Source: Thermohalobaculum sp039180675 (GTDB lineage Bacteria; Pseudomonadota; Alphaproteobacteria; Rhodobacterales; Rhodobacteraceae). Taken from it: a stretch of 64,000 nucleotides of DNA. The notes under the pieces were generated by a model, which ran no database searches, was not told the DNA's origin, and worked only from the letters and a program-made list of their open reading frames with translations. The stretch is taken from assembly GCA_039180675.1 (NCBI GenBank), contig JBCDDC010000005.1:62001-126000 (forward strand), in the 5' to 3' direction. Of this stretch, positions 35,298-44,360 are shown one piece after another. Made by a program: the position numbers and the translations under genes. Positions within the stretch are counted from its first letter, which is position 1. Each line of letters begins with the position of its first letter.

Positions 35298-35789
35298 ATG
35301 AGTGCTTTATTTCCAGCCAGCATTGCACACCAAAAGGCTGCAATTTATGATCGCAGCGATGCTACAGCGAACACTGGGGTGGATCTGTTGAAGAGACTAG
35401 TGATTGATATCGATGGTACTCTGACACAGGGAAACACCTCGGATTATTCCAGTGTTAAGCCGCGAGAGGATGTTGTCGACGCGCTGCGGCGGTACCACAA
35501 GGACGGCTTTGAGATCGTTCTGCATACCGCACGTAACATGCGCACCTATCAGTCCAGCGTGGGCAAGATAAACGCGCATATGCTGCCTGTTCTGTTCGAC
35601 TGGTTGGCCCGGCATGAGATCCCTTATGATGAGATTTGGACTGGCAAGCCATGGTGCGGGACAGATGGGTTCTATGTGGACGACAAGGCCATACGGCCCG
35701 ATGAATTCGTCAAAATGAGCTACGATGAAATTCAAGACCTGATCTCACCTGACTCTGCCACGACGGCCTCGCACTCGTTTTCAGACTAG
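35298..35789 (+). CDS. HAD-family capsular biosynthesis phosphatase
   Basis: A HAD protein of up to 163 residues. KRLVIDIDGTLTQG carries both catalytic aspartates. It is followed by IVLHTARNMRTYQSSVGKINAHMLP, WTGKPWCGTDGFYVDDKAIRP and a short helical end, a pattern found again and again in capsule loci. It probably removes phosphate from a sugar or substituent precursor. The family usually starts right before KRLVIDID, so TTG 35388 (after GGGGTGG) may be the true start in place of ATG 35298. It leads a seven-gene plus-strand operon ending at 41513. Confidence 0.85.
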   Translation: MSALFPASIAHQKAAIYDRSDATANTGVDLLKRLVIDIDGTLTQGNTSDYSSVKPREDVVDALRRYHKDGFEIVLHTARNMRTYQSSVGKINAHMLPVLFDWLARHEIPYDEIWTGKPWCGTDGFYVDDKAIRPDEFVKMSYDEIQDLISPDSATTASHSFSD

Positions 35790-35798
35790 GCCGCTGCA

Positions 35799-36518
35799 AT
35801 GCCGATGTTGTTCACGGATCAAGGTCCCATGTTCTTTATCCATGTGCCCAAGACCGGGGGCACTAGCATGGAAGACTATCTACGGCGCCGCTTCGGCCCA
35901 CTGGCCCTCAATGACATCAACAAACGTGAGAAGGTGCCAGGCACCGGGTTGATTGCCGCGATAAATCACTTGAGCGCGATCGATTTGAAAGAATTGATCC
36001 CTCAACAGTCGCTGCTGACCTTCGCAATCGTCCGAAACCCACTGAACCGGCTGTTGAGCGAGTATCAATGGCAAAGGCAGGCCTCGTTCATGAGCCGCTT
36101 TAGCTTCTCAACTTGGCTCAGGATCGTGACCAAAGCCTATGCCTATGATGCCCGTGTCTATGGCAATCATATTCGGCCGCAGGATCAAATGGTTCCAGAG
36201 GGTGTTGAGACCTTCCAACTTGAGGATGGGTTTGAGGCCATAATCGCTCGGATTGACGAGGTCACACGCAGCACGCACCCTGATCTAGGCGTTGGCCAAT
36301 TCAAGAGGCGGACCGCACCGCGCGAAGAGATTACGGTCTACCGCCAGGATGTTGCGCTGGTGCAGAGTATCTACTCCACCGACTATGCCAGGTTTGGCTA
36401 CCCGCTGGAAGATCAGGGATCTTACCCTGCCGACCCGCTCTCCGCACTCCGCGCAGGGTTGGCCATGCCCCTCGCCCGGGCTCTGATCGCAAAACAAAGG
36501 CAAGATTGGTTGCGCTAA
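35799..36518 (+). CDS. Sulfotransferase family 2 (tandem copy 1)
   Basis: A 239-residue sulfotransferase. FFIHVPKTGGTSMEDYLRRRFG near residue 11 is the PAPS loop, and FAIVRNPLNRLLSEYQWQ the 3'-phosphate region. NHIRPQDQMVPEG and FQLEDGFEAIIARID are shared with the next gene. It starts ten bases after the HAD stop, in the same operon. Confidence 0.87.
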   Translation: MPMLFTDQGPMFFIHVPKTGGTSMEDYLRRRFGPLALNDINKREKVPGTGLIAAINHLSAIDLKELIPQQSLLTFAIVRNPLNRLLSEYQWQRQASFMSRFSFSTWLRIVTKAYAYDARVYGNHIRPQDQMVPEGVETFQLEDGFEAIIARIDEVTRSTHPDLGVGQFKRRTAPREEITVYRQDVALVQSIYSTDYARFGYPLEDQGSYPADPLSALRAGLAMPLARALIAKQRQDWLR

Positions 36519-36555
36519 GTCGCGGCAGCGCACGAAATGAAAGGACTGGTGGACA

Positions 36556-37272
36556 ATGCCACTGATTAGCGCGCCCCAGCATCGTATCTTCTTTGCACAC
36601 GTGCCGAAGTGTGGAGGCTCTAGCGTCGAAGACTACCTGATCCGCCGCTTCGGTGGGCCTTTGAGTACGCGGGATGTCACTCATTTTGCCAAGAAGCGCC
36701 GGCGGGGGTTGCTATCTTCGGCAACGCATCCGACGGCAGGCGACCTCACAACTTCTCTGCTTCGTGACTTGAGCTGCTCTTTTGCCATGGTTCGCGACTC
36801 TATCGAGCGTGCGCTCAGTCAGTACCGGTTCCAAACAGGCGTATCGCGCACCAGCAAGTTGAGCTTTTCGATCTGGCGGCGGCTGATGCGTTGTGTGGCG
36901 ATTGACCCTCGCATCTACCAAAACCACATTCGGCCGCAGAGCGAATTGGTCCCGGGCGGCGCGGAGTTCTTTAAGTTGGAAGACGGGTTCACGGATATGA
37001 TCGCGCGGCTGGATGCGGTCACACAGACGAAATCGCTCGAAGGGGTGGGTCATCCGCTGAACAGGAAGAGTGTTCGCGCGGACGTGACGCCAAGCAGAAG
37101 TGATATTGAACTGCTAGAAGACTATTATGCTGAGGACTTTAAACGCTTCGGTTATCCGAGACGCGATCTTACTGACTATCAGGGCGATCCCTATGTACCT
37201 TTGCGGTCTTCTATCGCGCATCTCCTTGCGCCCGTCGTGGTTTGGAAGCAGCGGCGACACTGGATCCGCTAG
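36556..37272 (+). CDS. Sulfotransferase family 2 (tandem copy 2)
   Basis: A 238-residue paralogue of the gene at 35799-36518. It has FFAHVPKCGGSSVEDYLIRRFG (PAPS loop), FAMVRDSIERALSQYRFQ, NHIRPQSELVPGG and FKLEDGFTDMIARLD. The RNP of the usual 3'-phosphate motif is RDS here, and KTGG is KCGG, so its specificity or activity may differ from its neighbour's. It has a good GGTGG ribosome site and starts 37 bases after the first copy. Confidence 0.85.
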   Translation: MPLISAPQHRIFFAHVPKCGGSSVEDYLIRRFGGPLSTRDVTHFAKKRRRGLLSSATHPTAGDLTTSLLRDLSCSFAMVRDSIERALSQYRFQTGVSRTSKLSFSIWRRLMRCVAIDPRIYQNHIRPQSELVPGGAEFFKLEDGFTDMIARLDAVTQTKSLEGVGHPLNRKSVRADVTPSRSDIELLEDYYAEDFKRFGYPRRDLTDYQGDPYVPLRSSIAHLLAPVVVWKQRRHWIR

Positions 37273-37281
37273 GGTGATTAA

Positions 37282-38895
37282 ATGCTGCTGATCCTGTCCG
37301 CCCGGCCGGTCACCGAAGAGATTGCCCTGCAGTTCGGGCGCATCCCGCCTTCTTTCCTGCCGCTTGGCAGTCAGAGGCTGTTCGCCCTGCAGGCTGAGAT
37401 AGCTCATGGCATGCCTTGCTATATGACGGTGCCGGAAGACTACGAAATCTCCCCGTCTGACCTTGCCGCGATCGAGGCCGCAGGCATCAGGCTGCTGCCG
37501 CAGCCCTCCAAACTCAGCATCACCGAGGCCATTGGCAATGCGCTGACGCGGATCCAGCCCGAAGGCTTGCTGCGCATTCTTTACGGCGACACGCTCTTGC
37601 AAATGAGCGCGGCCGAGATGTCCGAGCCTGATATCGTCGCAGTGCAAGAGACCACTTCGAATTACAACTGGGCCTTTGTCGAGATAGACCCAGATGGGCG
37701 GACGCTCTTTTCGGATGAACCGCCGCAGCGGCTGGACACAAGGCGCGTGGTTTGCGGGTACTATACGTTTTCGGACCCGGCCTTGCTGGCAACGGCCTGC
37801 CACGAGAATAGCATCGTCAAAGCGTTGCGCCTTTATAGCGCGCAGAAGCACCTGACCTGTCGCACGGCAGAGAACTGGCTCGATTTCGGGCACCTTCCCC
37901 TTTACTTCCAGTCCAAGAAGGACCTGCTGGTAAAGCGCGTCTTCAACGAGCTGGTTTATGAGGATCACATGCTCGTCAAGCGCTCAGCCGACACAGCAAA
38001 GATGCGGGCCGAGGCGAATTGGTATGAAGCCCTGCCGGGCTCGCTTCGGCTGCACACGCCGCGCTATTTGGGACGCGATGAGGGGAAATTCCAGGCAGGT
38101 TACGCCCTGGAATACGTCCATGCGCCGCTCCTGAGCGATCTGGCCGTTTTTGGCAGCCTGCCGCTGACCTCCTGGCTCGAGATCCTGCAGGCCAGCATCG
38201 AGTTTATCAGTAAATGCCATGCGATCCGCCCACCCGAGGACGGGCCCGAGGCCTCGCACGCATTTGCGTCCGAGTTCTTCCACGACATGATCGTGGACAA
38301 AACCCGCACGCGGCTCGCCTCCTATTGCGCCGAGGGTGAGATCGGGCTTGAGGCGCGCATCACTTTAAACGGGATCGCGCATCCACCGCTCAAAGAGGTC
38401 GCCGAGGGGTTGGTCGATATGATCCCGCCCACAACGCCGCAGCACATACGTTTTTGGCACGGGGATCTGTTTTACGGCAACATGTTCTATGATTTTATCG
38501 CGCAGCGCGTCCTGTGCATCGATCCGCGTGGGCAGCTAGGCTCGGGGCAGATCTCACTTTGGGGGGATTTGCGCTACGATCTGGCAAAGCTGGCCCATTC
38601 GATCATTGGGCATTACGACAAGGTTCTCAATGGGCGCTCGGTCCTGAAAACTGACCCTGATGCCCCTCTGAACTGGCAGTTTTCCGTCGAGTCACCGCAA
38701 TATGGTGCGCAGCTCGAAGAGATCTTTCTATCCTACGTGCACGAAAAGCTCGATATTTCGGCGCAGGAACTGCGGGCGATGACCGCACTGATGTTCCTGT
38801 CGATGCTCCCCCTGCATAGCGACAGTCCCGAGCGCCAGCGCCACCTTTTGGCCGCGGGCCTTCTTCTTGCCCATTCATCTAAGAGCGCAAAATGA
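37282..38895 (+). CDS. Nucleotidyltransferase-like / APH-type kinase fusion for capsule synthesis
   Basis: A 537-residue two-part protein. Residues 1-230 resemble a sugar or phospho-alcohol nucleotidyltransferase core (RPVTEEIALQFG, LGSQRLF, RILYGDTLLQ with a DxD-like acidic pair). Residues 245-510 form a choline/aminoglycoside-kinase fold with the catalytic loop WHGDLFYGNMFYD at about 391-403 and IDPRG (metal aspartate) at about 413. In capsule loci such pairs phosphorylate and activate a substituent. Its stop overlaps the next start by ATGA. The donor and acceptor are unknown. Confidence 0.75.
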   Translation: MLLILSARPVTEEIALQFGRIPPSFLPLGSQRLFALQAEIAHGMPCYMTVPEDYEISPSDLAAIEAAGIRLLPQPSKLSITEAIGNALTRIQPEGLLRILYGDTLLQMSAAEMSEPDIVAVQETTSNYNWAFVEIDPDGRTLFSDEPPQRLDTRRVVCGYYTFSDPALLATACHENSIVKALRLYSAQKHLTCRTAENWLDFGHLPLYFQSKKDLLVKRVFNELVYEDHMLVKRSADTAKMRAEANWYEALPGSLRLHTPRYLGRDEGKFQAGYALEYVHAPLLSDLAVFGSLPLTSWLEILQASIEFISKCHAIRPPEDGPEASHAFASEFFHDMIVDKTRTRLASYCAEGEIGLEARITLNGIAHPPLKEVAEGLVDMIPPTTPQHIRFWHGDLFYGNMFYDFIAQRVLCIDPRGQLGSGQISLWGDLRYDLAKLAHSIIGHYDKVLNGRSVLKTDPDAPLNWQFSVESPQYGAQLEEIFLSYVHEKLDISAQELRAMTALMFLSMLPLHSDSPERQRHLLAAGLLLAHSSKSAK

Positions 38896-39653
38896 TTGTC
38901 CTTCCCATGGCGGGGCTTTCCAGCCGATTCTTCGAGGCTGGATATGACGTGCCCAAATATATGCTCGACCTCCATGGCGCGACGGTCTTTGACCATGCGC
39001 TTGGGTCGTTCCAAGGCTTGTTCGAGCACGAGCGGTTTTTGATCATTTGCCGCGACGTCTATGCGACGCCGGAATTTGTGCGCGCCCGCGCCGAGGCTAT
39101 GGGGCTGCCCGGCGCGCAGCTTGCGCTGGTGGTGCTAGACCGCGAGACCGCGGGACAGGCCGAAACGGTTGCTTTGGGTCTGCGTCAGAGCGACACCGTA
39201 GATCAGACGCCGGTGACAATCTTCAACATCGACACGTTCCGGCCTGGTTTTGCGCATCCCAACACATTCGCGTTGGAGTGTGTGGACGGCTATCTTGAAG
39301 TCTTTGAGGCGCCTGGTGACCACTGGTCCTTTGCCCGGCCTGAGCCGGGAACGGACCGCGTGGTGGAAGTGGCCGAAAAGGTGCGGATCTCTGACTATTG
39401 CTCGGACGGGCTATATTATTTCCGCAGCGCCGCCTTCTACCTGGAGCTTTATGCAGAGATTGAGACCCAGGATCCAACCGGGCTGCAAGGGGGTGAGTAT
39501 TACGTTGCTCCGCTCTACAATTCTGCCATCGCCAAAGGGGGCGATATCCGACTAGCCCATGTTCCAAGCGGTGCCATACGATTTTGTGGCACGCCTGCCG
39601 AATATCATGACCTGCAGGGGCGGGCCCCGTTCACTCCGCAAACGATCAGTTAG
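38892..39653 (+). CDS. Sugar-phosphate-type nucleotidyltransferase
   Basis: A 253-residue NTP-transferase. IVLPMAGLSSRFFEAGYDVPKYMLDL at residues 2-27 holds the nucleotide loop and the conserved lysine after VPK. FNIDTF lies at the metal site, and VEVAEKVRISDYCSDGLYYF in the product pocket. It has the length of a minimal nucleotidyltransferase and no acyltransferase tail. It should make an NDP-activated precursor for the island's glycan or a substituent. It is translationally coupled (ATGA) to the fusion gene upstream. Confidence 0.82.
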   Translation: MIVLPMAGLSSRFFEAGYDVPKYMLDLHGATVFDHALGSFQGLFEHERFLIICRDVYATPEFVRARAEAMGLPGAQLALVVLDRETAGQAETVALGLRQSDTVDQTPVTIFNIDTFRPGFAHPNTFALECVDGYLEVFEAPGDHWSFARPEPGTDRVVEVAEKVRISDYCSDGLYYFRSAAFYLELYAEIETQDPTGLQGGEYYVAPLYNSAIAKGGDIRLAHVPSGAIRFCGTPAEYHDLQGRAPFTPQTIS

Positions 39654-39662
39654 GATCCCGTC

Positions 39663-41513
39663 ATGGCCCGTGCGCCAATGCTGGAAAGCGACGCAACAAT
39701 CGACGCGATCATCTCGTCTGCGACGCCCCAAAATGCGGCCGGCCCATTGCGAGAGCGGATCATAGCGGACCGGTCCGATGCCGCCGCGTATCACCTCGCC
39801 TTCAAAGCACTGAGTGTTGCAGCCAATAGCGCTGGCGATCTAGGGGCCGCGCCGAGCGCTGAGATGCAAGAGCTGATCCGCCTTATGGTGCTGCAGCCAG
39901 CTCTGGGCGATGTGCGACGCGAACTGCACCACGGCGTGGCAGCGCTGATAACTTCGGGCAATCGCGAGACGGCTAGGCGCGTTGTTGCGGCTGTCGTGCC
40001 CGCGTTGGATGAGCTCCTAGACAGAACACCAGATGCCAGCACTGTGCTTTTCTTGCTGGTCGGGCGCAGCATGTTGCCCGAGGGGCATCCGGCCTTGACG
40101 CGGATTTCGAGCCTGCATCTGGCGCATTTCGCGAAGCTGGCGAAGGCTGATCTGGATCTACCCTATTCGGTCCAGTTCAACGCCGCCGAATTCGGCGCAA
40201 ATCGCGATGACCTTCTTGCGCGCTATCCCACTGCGATGTCCGCATTGGAAGATACGAGTCTCGGGTTCCGGCATCTGCTTTTGCTGGACCGCCTCGGTGC
40301 AGGGCTTCTATTCCGGCCAGGTCAGGCCATCACACTGCGCGATGCTCTGGTGGCGCGCACTTTGGACACAGAGGACGAGCGCGCCGCCGCCCGAGCGCTT
40401 GTCCTGCGCTATGCCCATACCGATCAGAGTCTAGAGCCGATTGCCCTAGAGAAGGCGGGCCTCCAAGCGGGACTGCTGGATGCAGCACAGTCGCTGCCGC
40501 GTGTCAGCCAGAGCCAGCCCAGCATTGACACCGAATTGGCTGGAGCCCGCTGGAAGAAGGTAGCCCGGGCCGGCCTCAACGTGGCGCGTATGGCCGTGCC
40601 TCAACTTCACCGGTTCGGCACGCGCCCGCGCGTGGCGCTCTGCGTCTCAGGCCAGTTGCGGGGTTTTCGCGCGGCTTTTGAGACCTGGCAGCGCAGCCTT
40701 TTACCCTTTGCAGAGTTCGATATCTACGTTCACACATGGGCGAGCATTGGCCGCGCTTCACCGCAGCCGTTCCGCGCTTTTTTGCCTTTTGAGGGCCAGC
40801 ATTTCTGCGAGGAATGGAAGCGGATTGGCACCTTGCTGGGCTATGAAGAGATGCAGGCCCGCTATCCAGAGCTGTTTAAGGCGTTGTCCAACACGGCCCA
40901 GATTGAGGTCTCTCCGCTGAAGGAGTTCTATGGCGCCCGCGATGTGGTCGTTGATGATGAGACCGACGCGCGTTTCGCGGGCTTCTCGAACCAGGACAAA
41001 ATGCATTACAAGATCTTCGCGGCGCATCAGCTGGCAGCACAGTCGGGCGAAAGCTATGATTTGATCATGCGCTTGAGGCCAGATCTTGAGCTCAAGCTTG
41101 CGGGCTTCTCTTGGCGGCAGCTTCTGCATAACTGCGCCAACGCTCCTGCGCTTTATGCAGATTCTGGCTATGGACTTCACTATGGCAATTTGATGATGGG
41201 CGACCAGATGGCAATTGGCGCCCCTCAGACAATGGAAATCTATGCGTCAACCTGGGAGGCATATGAACAGATCGCCGCCCACACCTTGGATGGCTTTCCC
41301 AAAGACTTGACCGGACATGTTTCGTTGGCCCAGACGTGCTGGCTGGCCTTGGTTGATGTCAAGGCGCTGCCGTTCAAGCGGGGCAGACTTGTCGAAGCGG
41401 AGAGCTTGCCCGCGCGTGCCATAGGCCGAGCGCTTGAAACCGATGCAGCCCAGCGAACCGACATATATGATCGCGCGCTCATCGACGCCTGCTCCAAGGA
41501 CGTCAGCCCTTAG
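39663..41513 (+). CDS. Large glycan-locus protein with SGQLRG-type C-terminal domain
   Basis: A 616-residue protein. Residues 1-310 are mostly helical with repeat-like packing and no named domain. From about residue 320 a Rossmann-like region begins with VALCVSGQLRGFRAAFETW, then DIYVHTWAS, HYKIFAAHQLA and DLIMRLRPDLEL. The SGQxR plus HTW combination is known to me from capsule-locus proteins that are probably glycosyltransferases, but no activity is established. It has no signal peptide. It ends the operon, just before the right-hand IS relic. Confidence 0.65.
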   Translation: MARAPMLESDATIDAIISSATPQNAAGPLRERIIADRSDAAAYHLAFKALSVAANSAGDLGAAPSAEMQELIRLMVLQPALGDVRRELHHGVAALITSGNRETARRVVAAVVPALDELLDRTPDASTVLFLLVGRSMLPEGHPALTRISSLHLAHFAKLAKADLDLPYSVQFNAAEFGANRDDLLARYPTAMSALEDTSLGFRHLLLLDRLGAGLLFRPGQAITLRDALVARTLDTEDERAAARALVLRYAHTDQSLEPIALEKAGLQAGLLDAAQSLPRVSQSQPSIDTELAGARWKKVARAGLNVARMAVPQLHRFGTRPRVALCVSGQLRGFRAAFETWQRSLLPFAEFDIYVHTWASIGRASPQPFRAFLPFEGQHFCEEWKRIGTLLGYEEMQARYPELFKALSNTAQIEVSPLKEFYGARDVVVDDETDARFAGFSNQDKMHYKIFAAHQLAAQSGESYDLIMRLRPDLELKLAGFSWRQLLHNCANAPALYADSGYGLHYGNLMMGDQMAIGAPQTMEIYASTWEAYEQIAAHTLDGFPKDLTGHVSLAQTCWLALVDVKALPFKRGRLVEAESLPARAIGRALETDAAQRTDIYDRALIDACSKDVSP

Positions 41514-41617
41514 AAAGCGAAGTCTTCTTTGATGATTGCTCCGCTTTTCGTGGCCATATCTGCGCCTCCCAAGAAGAGCTGGTCCATCGTTACATACAAG
41601 AATACGGACGATCAGAG

Positions 41618-42357
41618 ATGGCGAACGAACGTCCGAAGCCAGAGGAGATCGTCTCGAAGCCACGGCAGGTAGAAGTGCTCCTCGAACAAGGTATGTCACG
41701 GACAGATGCAATCCGGCAGATAGGCGCGACCGAGCAAACCTATTATCGCGGGCAGAAGACGTAGGGCGGGCTGGACGCAGAGCAGGTCAACGAACTCAAG
41801 CGGCTCCAGAAGGAGAACGAGCGGCTTCGGTGGGCCGTATCCGATCTCACTCTCGACAAGCTGGTCTTGTCGGAGATGGTCCGGGGGGCCGCCGGCAAGC
41901 GAAGAGCTGCTTCCAAACCCCGCCTGCCGTCGACGGTGCATCGATCAGGTGCGGCAAGCGCTTTGCGTGTTGGAGCGCCGCTATGGCGATCGTCGGATCG
42001 CGGCCCTTTTGCGGGCGCTGGATTGTCGGTCAGCGATCAACGTGCCGAACGGTCGTGGCGACGAGAAGGGCTGAAGGGGCCGATGAAGCAACCGAAGAAA
42101 GGCCGAGTCCGGCTTAGGCCTGAGCACCGGGATCATGTCTGGAGCCAAGAGCTCGTCCACTGCCGTACCGATCATGGCCAACATTCCGGAAATTAAACAT
42201 CCTCAATGAGTTCACTTAGGAGTGCGTGGCCATCAGGGTGAAGCGTAAGCTCAACGCGACCGATGTGATCGATGCGCTGTCCGGTCCTTCCACCCTTCGT
42301 GGCGTGTCGGCGTTTATCAGGTCGGACAATGGGCCTGAGTTCGTCGCCGGTGATTAA
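41618..42357 (+). pseudogene. IS3-family (IS407-group-like) element relic, orfA plus part of orfB
   Basis: The orfA frame starts at ATG 41618 with KPEEIVSKPRQVEVLLEQGMSR and TEQTYYR. It is broken by TAG at 41762-41764, then continues ELKRLQKENERLRWAVSDLTLDK. orfB is spread over several frames: ERRYGDRRIAALLRA, SWRREGLKGPMKQPKKGR, HVWS, VKRKLNATDVIDALSG and finally FIRSDNGPEFVAGD, after which it stops. The catalytic glutamate region and the terminus are missing. It is inactive. It marks the right edge of the sulfotransferase island. Confidence 0.88.
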
Positions 42358-42575
42358 TCATCGTAGCCGACCAGGAAGGTCTTTTCGGTCTTGAACGCTG
42401 TTGGTTCTGTTCGTGAAATCGGAGGCGATGTTACCAATCGTTTTCTGCATTTTCTTCCTCATTATTGCAGACCGCGCTACAATGCCGGCTCCTCGCCAAA
42501 CGCGCGTCCTTGGTTTCGATGGATTGATTTTCACCGGGGGCGGACCCGATTGGCCTGAGAGAGTTGTGAAGGTTC

Positions 42576-44153
42576 ATGATGGTTTTTCGGCTGGGACCCT
42601 GGATCATTGACCCTTCGGCACGCCAGGTCGGTCAGGGCGCAGACGCGATCCGCTTTTCGCCGAAGGCTATGGCTGTCCTCGATGTTCTGGTCGCGGCGCG
42701 GGGCGCTGTGGTCTCCCGATCCGAGCTGTTGGAGAAGGTCTGGCCGCATGTGACTGTCGGCGAGGAGGTTCTGACCTAGGCTGTTGCGGAGCTGCGCCGG
42801 GCGCTGCGGGACAAGCCGCAGACACCGCGGTTTCTGGAGACAGTGCACCGCGCCGGCTATCGCCTGCTGCTTCGGCCGAGCGGGCCATCGGCGCACGAGA
42901 ATGCACCGGCGGCGACGAGCCCCGAGGCCACGGAGCCCTCCGGTGAAGAGGCTCAGGCCGCCAAGCTGCCGGACAAACCGTCGGTCGCCGTGATGCCCCT
43001 GCGGGCGCTCAGCGGGCATGCCACCGAGGCGCTGATCGCCGAGGGCATTGCCCGGGATGTGATGGTCGCCCTGGCCCGGGCGCGGTGGCTGTTCGTGTCG
43101 GCCCGCGCCAGCGCCGCCGTCGTTGCGAGCAAGACAAGCGACACGTCCGAGGTCTCCCGTCGGCTGGGCGTGCGCTATGTGCTCGACGGCGCCGTCATCG
43201 TCTCGGCAGATCGACTGCGCCTGAGCGTGACGCTGACTGACGCGATCGAAGGCGGCGAGGTCTGGGGGGAACGGTTCGACGGCGGGCTCGATGAGCTCTT
43301 CACCGTGATGGACAACATTGCGGGCCATGTCGCCGGGGCGGTGGAAGCCGAGATCGAACATCACGAGCGTCAGCGGGCCCTGTTGCGTCCCCTGGCCTCG
43401 CTGGACGCCTGGGGCGCCTACCATCGGGCGATGCATAGCTCAGTCGGCGGGACGGGAGCGGAGCTGGATGCAGCGATCGGGCTCTTTTCGCGCGCCTTGG
43501 AACTCGATCCCAATTCGTCTCGGGTGCTATCGGGCTTTGCGGCACTGCATGCCCGTCGGTGCCTGCTGGTGGGTGAGGAGCGGCGGGGTGAGGAGCTGGA
43601 GCGCGCGGCTGAACTGGCCAAGCAGAGCATCGCCGCCGACAGCCGGGACCCCCAGGCCTGCCTGGCCTTCGGCCGGGTCTGCACGCTGCGCGGCGACCGC
43701 CAGCAGGCGACCCGGCATCTGAGCGAAGCGGTGCGCCTGAACCCGAGCCTGTCCCATGGCCATTTCTACCTGGGCTATTCGCAGATGTTCAGCCGCGACT
43801 ACGACGACGCACTGGCCCGGGTCGATGCGGCCGAGCGGCTGAGCCCCTACGACCCGATGACCTTCGCCTTCGTGTCGCTGCGCGCGCAGATCCTAAGCCT
43901 GCGCGGCGAGGTGGAGGCTGGCGCGGACTGGGCGGAACGCGCACTCGATCATCCAAACGCGCATTTTCAGAACCTGATGATCGCGGCGTGGTGCTGTGCG
44001 CGAGCGGATCGCCTTGAAAGCGCCGCGCGCCACGCCACGGCGGCCCGGAAACTGCGGCCCGATTTCAAACGGCAGGACTATCTCAAGGCGTTTATGTTCG
44101 ACCACAACGACAGCGCGCGTATAGACGAAGCCCTGGCGGTGTCGGGGTTCTAA
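42576..44153 (+). pseudogene. CadC-like winged-helix / TPR regulator interrupted by an amber codon
   Basis: One frame of 525 codons is split by a single TAG at 42777-42779. Before it lies an OmpR/CadC-type winged helix (FRLGPWIIDPSARQV, SPKAMAVLDVLVAARG, LLEKVWPHVTVGEEVLT). After it the domain continues without a break (AVAELRRALRDKP, FLETVHRAGYRLLL). Then come a TolB-like domain (KPSVAVMPLRALSG to LDELFTVMDNIA) and several TPR units up to 44153. Homologues usually have Gln at this point, and CAG to TAG is one base. It is most likely a recent null mutation, but restart at GTG 42843 could yield the C-terminal part. Confidence 0.85.
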
Positions 44154-44360
44154 ATCCTCGATTTGCCTGCTCCGCCACAATGAGTTTTTGCTTGCTCCGC
44201 AAATCAAGTCCTCGCCCGGATGCTGACACTCTTCGCTCCTGAGCCATAGCGCTCGGGATCGTCGAAGCATGCGCCCGGCCCGAGCAGCTTTGGACAGGGG
44301 ACAACCAGGCGGTGGCAAGCTGGTCAGGAGGGTTTGCCCGTTCAGTGGACATCGGATGGT

